Shown: piece after piece, positions 51,860 through 64,000 of the stretch
Layout of the letters: every line of letters begins with the position of its first letter
Position numbering within the stretch: position 1 is the first letter of the stretch
The notes under the pieces: generated by a model
The model's input: the letters and a program-made list of their open reading frames with translations, nothing else
Databases searched by the model: none
What the model was told of the DNA's origin: nothing
Program-made: the position numbers and the translations under genes
Source: Thuidium tamariscinum
Lineage: Eukaryota; Streptophyta; Bryopsida; Hypnales; Thuidiaceae
Length of the DNA: 64,000 nucleotides
Direction of reading: 5' to 3'
Assembly: GCA_947034885.2 (NCBI GenBank)
Contig: OX344754.2
Location: 15,394,501-15,458,500 of the forward strand

Positions 51860-53365
51860 GTAATCTAACCTGTTAGGTTCTTTGACTATGTTTATTCCCA
51901 AAGCAATCAAAAATTGTCATTTCTAGTACCTATACCAAAAAAATTTAGAAAATACTTTTTGAGATTTGTAACCAATAGTTTCTTGTAGTAAATTGGCTTG
52001 AGAACATGCATAAGAAACCCATAGATTTCCACAATGTAGATTGTAAGATATTAATCTTTGAATGCTCAAAAATTAAATAAATTTGCCCTTCAAAAATCAA
52101 GGCAGCAACTCTTCAATACGCAACATTCACATGAAAAATGGTTCAAAAAGGTTCTACTTATGTGGAATCATTTTTGAAGTCAAATATGGTACTTGCCTAA
52201 TAAATTTCAAGTTATTTGGAGTTGTACAACATATAGGAAAGAAATAGGAAGTAGAAGGAAGTAGCAAATGATTCAAAATACAAAATTGTTAATAATTTCT
52301 TTAAGGAATTGAAAAATGTCAATCCCAATGGTTGCAATGGTGTGATAAATAATTTACATCCTATGCTTTTTCTTTTTTGGAAAAATATTGAAAATTGAAT
52401 AAAATAAAGGATTTCAAAGTTTATTTTTAGAGTAGAGAATCCATAATTGCCTGCAAACAAAAACTCCTCATAACTTTGACAATTTGATTCATTGATGAAA
52501 ATGAATGATTTAAAGCTTTCCATACAAACATAAATGAAGAAAATCGATTTCAAATTTTAGTTTTTGAAAAAAAAATATTTTTTGAATCTATCCAAAGCCC
52601 GATATCGCCTAGTCACAAAAAAAATAAGATATTAGGCCATAACTTTTGACTTGTATTTCCAAATGTCATAAATTTTAGTGCATTTGAAAGATGTTCTTCT
52701 TCTCTACCTTGCATTAAAATTTGGGCTTGCAATATGGAAATCTTTGGTCACACAAACTTGCCCAAAATTGCTATATTGCTAAATTTAGCAAGCTAGTTCA
52801 TTAGGGGTTAATATTGAATTCAAACAAGAGTTCTAAATATAATATAGAAATTGCATTTATGATATTACATACACTTCTATACTAAATAATATTTTTCAAA
52901 AAAATTAAAAGAAAAAAAATTAAAAATCACTAATAAAATTAATTGCATATTTTGTATTTATAATTTTTACGAGATATTATTTCTCTTAAAGTTTCAAAAA
53001 CTATATTTTAATTATTTAAAGGTTCATCTATTCAAAGGTTATTTAATAGGTCTTCTTTTTAAAATGTAAATGTAAATTTTGGAGGTCAAGTACAAGTATT
53101 CTTTGAACATTATAATATTTGCAAAGAAATGTATATTGTACCAATGTTAACTTCTATTTAAATCTATTCAAATGTAAAGCCCTAAATCTCCTTTAAATAT
53201 TTGCATTGTAAGTAAGCAAAATCTTCATCTCTTTTTCTTTTGAACAAATCCGTGCACAAATCCTCCTTTGGAAACTTGTTTATTTACATCCTTCCAAAAC
53301 TTACGGTGAATGTCTCCATTGCTTGTATGTTCAATGTATCTCAAATTCAAAATTTAGATATTTTC
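50212..53365. other. AT-rich kinase 3' flank, no gene
   Basis: Collinear with 19016-21735. It includes an (AAT)n array at about 51813-51859. Part of the flank is internally duplicated: about 50420-50560 and 51240-51390 share TTTGCAA..GATGTA..TTCAACTTAGT, with a period of about 0.82 kb. Confidence 0.55.
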
Positions 53366-53541
53366 TAATTGACATTCTGGGAACCTACCCAATATCCATT
53401 TTTGTTCCCCAAAGGACAGTGGAACATTGTGACTTATATGTGGTTTTTGCAAACAATGGTTGTATTTTGGCAAAAATTGGACTTCATATTTTCTAGTCAT
53501 TTGGTTAAATATGAAGATAAGTAGTCCTATTTATTTGACTG

Positions 53542-54352
53542 TTAACCCCTAAATGTCCAAGCCTTTTCAAATGTGTTTTGAGTATGAAAAAAGTGCATTG
53601 GCTTGTAGTCATTTCTAAATTCTAATAAAGCAAATTGATTTGTTTTCAAAATCTAACCATATAGATGTTTGAAGAGTTTATTTATTAGTAAGTGCACAAA
53701 TTTTGAGCACAAAATTGCACAAGAGTTGTGAGATTATAATGAGAGAGTAGTACATTTTTTATATTTAGTATCCTACCTTTTCCGACGATGTCTCTCAAAT
53801 TTGCATATAAATTTTTGGAGGGATTGGAGGTGACATGAACAACTACAAAGCGTGTTAGCACACTAAAATGCACTTTTAAAAAAGTTAATTTCACATGAAA
53901 AGCTAATAAACTTGTTACACAATCCACCTTATAATTGTTGAAATGCAATTATTTTTTATATGTAGAAATTGCAAATAACTCCAAATCTATAGTTGTAAGT
54001 TTAAATTTTCAATGGTGGATATCATGAAAATACTTTTTTCCATTAGAACCATTCTCAAAGCAAACAGATTTCTATAATTCCTTAGATCTCAAATCAAGTG
54101 AAATTGTTAAACTTTTCATAAAGCTAGGAAATGAAGTAGAATTGGCAAGCTTTACACTTCACTTATGATACATGTATGCCACAATCATCGAATAAGTACT
54201 TTTTTTTAGTGAAAAATGAAAGTTTTCAATACTAAACCTTTAAAATTGTTAAATTTTCTTAAACATAGTCGAAGGAATTTAACTACTTGCACAAAAATAG
54301 ATCTAGAATTTCCGATTGACTATATATAGTCAACTAGGCAATTAGAGGTTAA
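53542..54352. mobile_element. TTAA-flanked non-autonomous element with proven empty site (piggyBac-like MITE)
   Basis: The flanking TTAAs are at 53542-53545 and 54349-54352, with 803 bp between. The left TIR is CCCCTAAATGTCCAAG; the right TIR read inward is CCTCTAATTGCCTAG. The paralogous site at 41575-41578 has one TTAA and continuous flanks, as expected for a TTAA-duplicating insertion. The interior is AT-rich with no transposase. Assignment to piggyBac is inferred from the TTAA target and CCC start. Confidence 0.82.
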
Positions 54353-55807
54353 GATTAACACATTAAAAGTATATACCTTTATGGAGGTCAAAGTCAACAT
54401 AAAATATATTATAAAAAATGCCAAAATTCATGGTCTATCAATTTCAACAAAAAATAATAATTATATGACAAATAAAACATTTCTATTTTCAATCTTCATC
54501 ATTTACATTTGCCAACTTTAATTAGTTGTTCAACAAGAAATGCCAACCATATTATTAGATACAATAATATGTGTAAGCTTCAAACAATTAAAGTGGCAAA
54601 ATGATATGGCATATACTGTATTAGGTGTACTTCTACATCAAATTCTTCAAGGCATGTCAACATGGTGCAATAATGGTGCATTGAAATGCAATTAAGTTAA
54701 TTTGGTACTAACCCTCATACCAACTTAGTATGGATAAAATGGCACTAAAATGACCTATATTATCAAGAATGTGGTCTATGGTGTCAAAATGGCACCAAAA
54801 CAATGTGGCCCAACTTTTTTGATGTAGGCACCCCAACAAGTTACTTCAACCAAGACCTCCCAACTACCCTATGTCCAAATCAATTTCAAACATAATTAGG
54901 TTGAATAATCAACTTCAACACTTCAATACAACAATCAAAACATCATCTAATTCATACCACCACCTAAATCCTGTATTCAATAATATGCGCATCAAATGAA
55001 TAGAAAGACATTATTTAATTCCAAGTTTGTTTAATTCCCACTTATGGACAACGATTAAAGATTGAATAAGGTGTTCAAATTGTACTAGAAAGTGGGCCAA
55101 AAGCTGATGAAGGGACACATTAGATTTCTCAAAAAAAACTTGGCATACAACAATAGAGTATGGCCACTCCCCAACAAGAAGTTTCTTTCAACCCTTGAAC
55201 CCCTAGTTGGTGACTATGGAAATCATCCCTTAAGCATTGTGTATGACAATGTGTACTTTATAAAACCAAAAGTATTCATTAGAGGTCAAATCACTAGACA
55301 TGACCTATCCTTTTTGCACAAAATTCCAACAATGAACAATTGCGTTTCTATCCCATATAGAAAGATCCTTTGTTATTCATCCACTGAAAATCAACTATAG
55401 AAAGATCCTTTGTTACTCATCCATTGAAAAACAACTACAACATTGTTTAAAGGTTAAAGAAACTAAAACTCACTTCACATTCACAAATGCCTAGATGGAT
55501 TTGTTGTAACTCTCTTGCAAGTTTCTAATAATAGCAACATCTAGATAAAGATAACAAACAAAAGACAATAGTAAAACATTGTGAAAAACTATTGTCACAA
55601 GCAAGTTATATATAATGGTACATATTACATGTGAGTATAAATTACAAACATATGCTCTCAAAACAAATGTAGTTCTTTCAAATGCATTGTTCTACGCATT
55701 ACATGGTCATGTCATCCTTCTCATACATTTGGAGCTACTCTAGAAATCATGCACAAAATGCTTTTCTTCAAAACCCCTTAACTTTAAACCTAAGAGGTTC
55801 ACTTGGA

Positions 55808-60980
<5,173 letters not shown>

Positions 60981-61353
60981 CTGAGGAAGCAAAAGAAACA
61001 CCAAAAGATTGGTCACCGTCAATTTTGGTGAAATTGGCAGCATTTCCCGACTCCGACACTATTCAAGAAACCCCTTTTCAAAAGGAGAACTACCGGCTGA
61101 AAAATTCAACGCTGTAATGGTGTGCATTTTACAGCCGGGAGATTCCAAGCTGGGCTAATTCCCTCTGGACAGGCTCCTACACACTCATGGCAGGCCAAAA
61201 TGAAGAAACCAATGCATCTTCTCCATCGGGGATACCTTACAACAAAATGATGATCAAATTACAAAACGAGCACTATTCTCATTCTTCGTCTTCCTCGACA
61301 CACCCAAGCACCCAGGCTTACAACCAAAAATGTTTCTCGCCATTACAGTCTAG
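60981..61353 (-). other. Presumed region of the missing first VTE1 exon
   Basis: On the minus strand a frame starts at ATG 61344 (MARNIFGCKPGCLGVSRKTK) and runs 29 codons to TGA. It is basic and Ser-containing, as a transit peptide might be. The splice phase needed by the next exon (two bases carried over) is not met by an obvious donor. Another short frame (MHTITALNFSAG) also lies here. The duplicated module D begins at 61354, so the original first exon may have been lost at that junction. Confidence 0.3.
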
Positions 61354-61672
61354 ACAGGATTGAATTCCTAATTAGATTCCTCTCTGTTTCGTATCCTGAC
61401 TGTTTGATTGTAATTTTGGCACAGTTTGAATGGCATGCTCATGTGCCGATTCTAAACTGAAATGCTGGTCTTGTGCAGAGTTCGAAGTTAGCCAAAATCG
61501 AGCCTTACCAAACCTGGTGTAAAGTGTGTCCAGTAAGTCTGTCCCTTGCCGAAGTTTACCTCTCAACTGGCTGGCTGCCAGCCCATTTCGTATGCCTGTC
61601 AGGAGTGTGGGCGTGAAGGGGTTATGAACTAAGACAAACGGGGGGCTGCTGGAGCCTTGAATTTTGCTCCAA

Positions 61673-62078
61673 ATGAGCATGGGTTTTGATGTTGTCGTGT
61701 GGCGAAGGTCCGCCATGGCAGTACTGGTGCTGGCGTGTGGATCCCTCGTCTACTACCATTGCCGATTCCGCCACCTGAACGTGGTGTCCTTAATCTCAGA
61801 TGTGCTCTACGTGATCACTTGGTCTCTCGCGGTTCTGGGGCTCGTCTTTCGCTCCCTCAACCTCACCATCCTCCCCGTGGACCCGGTCGAGTGGCAGATG
61901 TCTCCGGAGGCTGCCAATTGCGTTGCAGCCACGGTGGCCAATGTGATTGGCGCCTTGGAAAGCGTGCTCACGGTGGCTGCTAGTGGCTCGGATAAGAAAC
62001 TGTTCCTGAAGGTGCTCACGATGTTGTAGCTCTTGTCTGCGGTGGGCAGGTCTTTGGCTGGGCAGACGGTGGCTTACG
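61673..62078 (+). pseudogene. Reticulon-like pseudogene (copy D)
   Basis: Open from MSMGFDVVVWRRS for 118 codons, through the first hairpin and SGSDKKLFLKVLTML. TAC has become TAG (62027-62029) where copy A reads LYLLSAVG. The nucleotide match continues to GGTGGCTTACGC (62078) and is then replaced by unrelated AT-rich sequence, so the last ~38 codons are gone. The lesions differ from those in copy C. Confidence 0.88.
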
Positions 62079-63632
62079 CTGAATTTTTTCGAGATACAAT
62101 AGGTCCAAAACTCTGCTATGGTTTTGAAAATATTCTAAAATTTCTAAGACAATTCTAATACATGCAGTCAAAGCTTCATTGTCTCAAATGGGACATTGTC
62201 GTTGCCACATAGTTTAGATTGCTTAGGTAACTGCAGTTTCTTAATTCTGATTCTGATGAACACGGAGGGCATTGCGAAGGACTGACTGTTGCATTCGCAA
62301 CCTTGCCGGTGTTTTTCTAAGGTTCTCTTGTGCCACGTGAAGCTTGTGTCCTACTATACCAGTGAGCCTTCTTTTTTGAAACTTAGAGGAAAAAAATAAA
62401 GGGGCATGCCGAACCGATCAACCAAGACCTTCGGTAGACTTTAAAATGGAATTTTGTCAGTTCGTGTCCTCATGAGCATGGAGCGACTGTGGCATTTGCC
62501 CCCCTCTTCGTTGGGAATCTCAAATCTGTTAGCGAGCCCGTGGAAAATTATATGTCCGTTTTCTGGAATATTTTTGTTTGTATTCTGACAAGTGTGGACG
62601 GCTTTTGGGGTGTCAGTCCAGCTGAAATCTGAGATTCTTTTGAAACTAGGCTTAAGAAGTGTTTCCGAGTTCTGGAGTTCCAGGGCCTGCCAGGTCGTGT
62701 CGTAACCTTCAGAAAAAGTGGACTTGTGAGCAGTTTATCACGTCCCTTGAATATTTGATGGGTGTGCTGCACTGCTGCATCTTGTTATTGAAGTGAGCTA
62801 TCGTGCAGTTATTTGGCCGTGCATGTTGGAGTTTCTTGTTTTGTAGTAGCCGAAATAGTCAATTTGTTCTTAGCATGTCAGTTTTCAGTGAGCTTTTCAT
62901 TCTCCCAATCTCCGACAGATCAAAAAAATTCCAAATATCTTACAATGGTTTTGTCTCATTTCCAATCGTGTTAGCTGGGCTTCTGTTAGATCTCAAAAGG
63001 ATCATGAGGTTTGCATTTCTCATTCCTGGTTCCATTCCTGGTTTTAGAGTCCCTTTCTATCTTCGATTGTGCGTGTGGGAAGCTGTCTGCACCACATTAA
63101 GAAGAGCCGTGCTAATTTACAAACACTGTTGACGAAGGAATCGTGGATGGAATCTTAAGCTGCCACCAATTAGGACAATTGGCAACTGATCGCCACGCGT
63201 GGAATAGTGTCACTGCGTCAAGCACCGCGTTGCTCTGTGCTTTCTGCGCATCTGCTCTGTGGAGCTTTCTTGATAACAAGGCCACTCTGGAGTTGGAGCG
63301 ACGAAGCAGGCCTTCCATTCTCAATTTCTTCGTAACTTCGTCATCAATTTCTCCTTGCCGTGGCTTGTGTGTGGCTCTCTTGCTTCCCTCTATTGTGCGT
63401 TTGGTTATGTTTAGGCGAGCTTTGTGCTGCGCTCTGCGAGTCGCTTAATTGTTGAGTCGTTGAAGCTGTTCTCGCCGGCCTCCGAGTAAGTGTAGTCGTG
63501 TGGGCCATCAGTTAGGGTTTGCAAGTTTGGAAAGATTATTTGACCGATCTCGCCCCTTGTCGTTAGGTACTGCTTTCGATTTGGATCGACGTTTCTGCGC
63601 AACAACAGGGGCATTGCTTCCTCCCTCGGGAA

Positions 63633-63640
63633 TACATAAA
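63633..63640 (+). promoter_or_regulatory. TATA-like box of kinase D
   Basis: TACATAAA, 95 bases before the ATG, in the conserved promoter context. Confidence 0.5.
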
Positions 63641-63727
63641 CCCCGTGCGTAGAATTTACTGTAGCCATTCTCTTGTGTTCCGAGGGGCTGTTGGAGTTGT
63701 GATAATCCAGAAGTTGAGGGATTCGTC

Positions 63728-64000
63728 ATGGCAGAAAACCACGAGACTGCTGAACTAGGAGACACAATCCGCAATTGCTCTGCATCCCCCTCCTCATCTG
63801 TATATCATTCCACGCGCATTGAGGGACTGTTGCAAAGCCAATCTGATTATGAAACAGCCCTTGATTTCGAGATTGCCGCCTCAAAAGATCATTGGAGTGA
63901 GCTCCAGCAGCCTTCGAGTGCAGTAGGGGACTCCAGTGGCGGAGAGAAGGGGAGAGCTCATCTGACCAACAAAGAGATTGTATTGAGTCTGCAGAGGCAG
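63728..64000 (+). CDS. Protein kinase, TKL-like (copy D), 5' part only
   Basis: The first 91 codons are visible: MAENHETAELGDTIRNC, a Ser-rich stretch, RIEGLLQSQSDYETALDFEI, DSSGGEKGRAHLTNKEIV. The sequence is closest to copies A and C. The window ends before the kinase domain, so its catalytic state cannot be judged. Confidence 0.85.
   Translation, partial: MAENHETAELGDTIRNCSASPSSSVYHSTRIEGLLQSQSDYETALDFEIAASKDHWSELQQPSSAVGDSSGGEKGRAHLTNKEIVLSLQRQ

Larger units (their letters stand above)
46069..53365 (+). repeat. Segmental duplication, copy C (dead reticulon + kinase + 3' flank)
   Basis: Collinear with copy A (14543-21735). It lacks the C/T-rich leader found before copy A, so the reticulon here has no obvious original promoter. 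An extra ~430 bp at 50902-51335 is also present in the orphan flank at 33480-34370, which shows that copy A lost it. Confidence 0.85.
61354..64000 (+). repeat. Segmental duplication, copy D (dead reticulon + kinase start), cut by window edge
   Basis: Begins at GACAGGATTGAATTCCTAAT, equivalent to 15339 of copy A, so the first 0.8 kb of the module is absent. It is collinear to the end of the window with several indels, and carries about 120 bp of unrelated sequence at 62079-62205 inside the reticulon tail. Confidence 0.85.

Noticed and set aside
55092..55400. 102-codon plus-strand frame downstream of tocopherol cyclase
   Set aside because: The paralogous stretch at 42840-43150 has frame-breaking indels, and no domain is recognised.

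Overview
The window looks like nuclear DNA from a land plant. It has spliced genes with GT-AG introns, a plastid-type beta-amylase, a tocopherol cyclase, an intronless F-box/kelch-like gene and a reticulon-like gene, all set in very AT-rich intergenic DNA full of small DNA transposons. I could not fix the species. The style (intronless F-box/kelch and kinase genes, AT-rich spacers) would suit a moss or another non-seed plant, but that is a guess. No rRNA, tRNA, CRISPR or bacterial operon features were seen.

Layout. 0-6.6 kb: AT-rich spacer with several small inverted-repeat elements, hexamer arrays and a ~225 bp tandem array. 6.6-11.1 kb: a complete nine-exon beta-amylase gene (BAM2/BAM7-like clade). 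11.9-13.4 kb: an F-box/kelch-like gene broken by two frameshifts, preceded by a tandem copy of its own promoter and first codons. 14.5-21.7 kb: module A, with an intact reticulon-like gene, an intact intronless protein kinase and a long AT-rich 3' flank. 21.8-28.2 kb: a TTAA-flanked non-autonomous element that carries a nested, damaged 5.75 kb hAT transposon. 28.2-33.5 kb: AT-rich DNA with no genes seen. 33.5-34.4 kb: an orphan kinase 3' flank. 35.3-39.5 kb: module B with an intact kinase. 41.4-44.8 kb: a copy of the 3' part of a tocopherol cyclase gene, degenerate. 44.8-53.4 kb: module C with a dead reticulon and an intact kinase. 53.4-61.0 kb: the longer tocopherol cyclase gene on the minus strand, with one damaged exon. 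61.35-64 kb: module D with a dead reticulon and the start of a fourth kinase cut by the window edge.

The second half is therefore a tandem array of blocks holding tocopherol cyclase (minus), reticulon (plus) and kinase (plus). In every block the kinase reading frame is open as far as can be seen, while the reticulon and tocopherol cyclase copies decay by independent lesions. The kinases share an unusual DYE motif in place of DFG and a degenerate glycine loop, and they differ most in one short segment of the N-lobe.

The most notable mobile signal is a family of 0.65-0.8 kb elements bounded by TTAA and starting CCC(C)TAA, as piggyBac-type elements do. A paralogous empty site carrying a single TTAA lies in the same window, and it shows directly how one copy inserted. 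The empty site of the nested hAT element is also represented, by an inverted paralogue near position 914.
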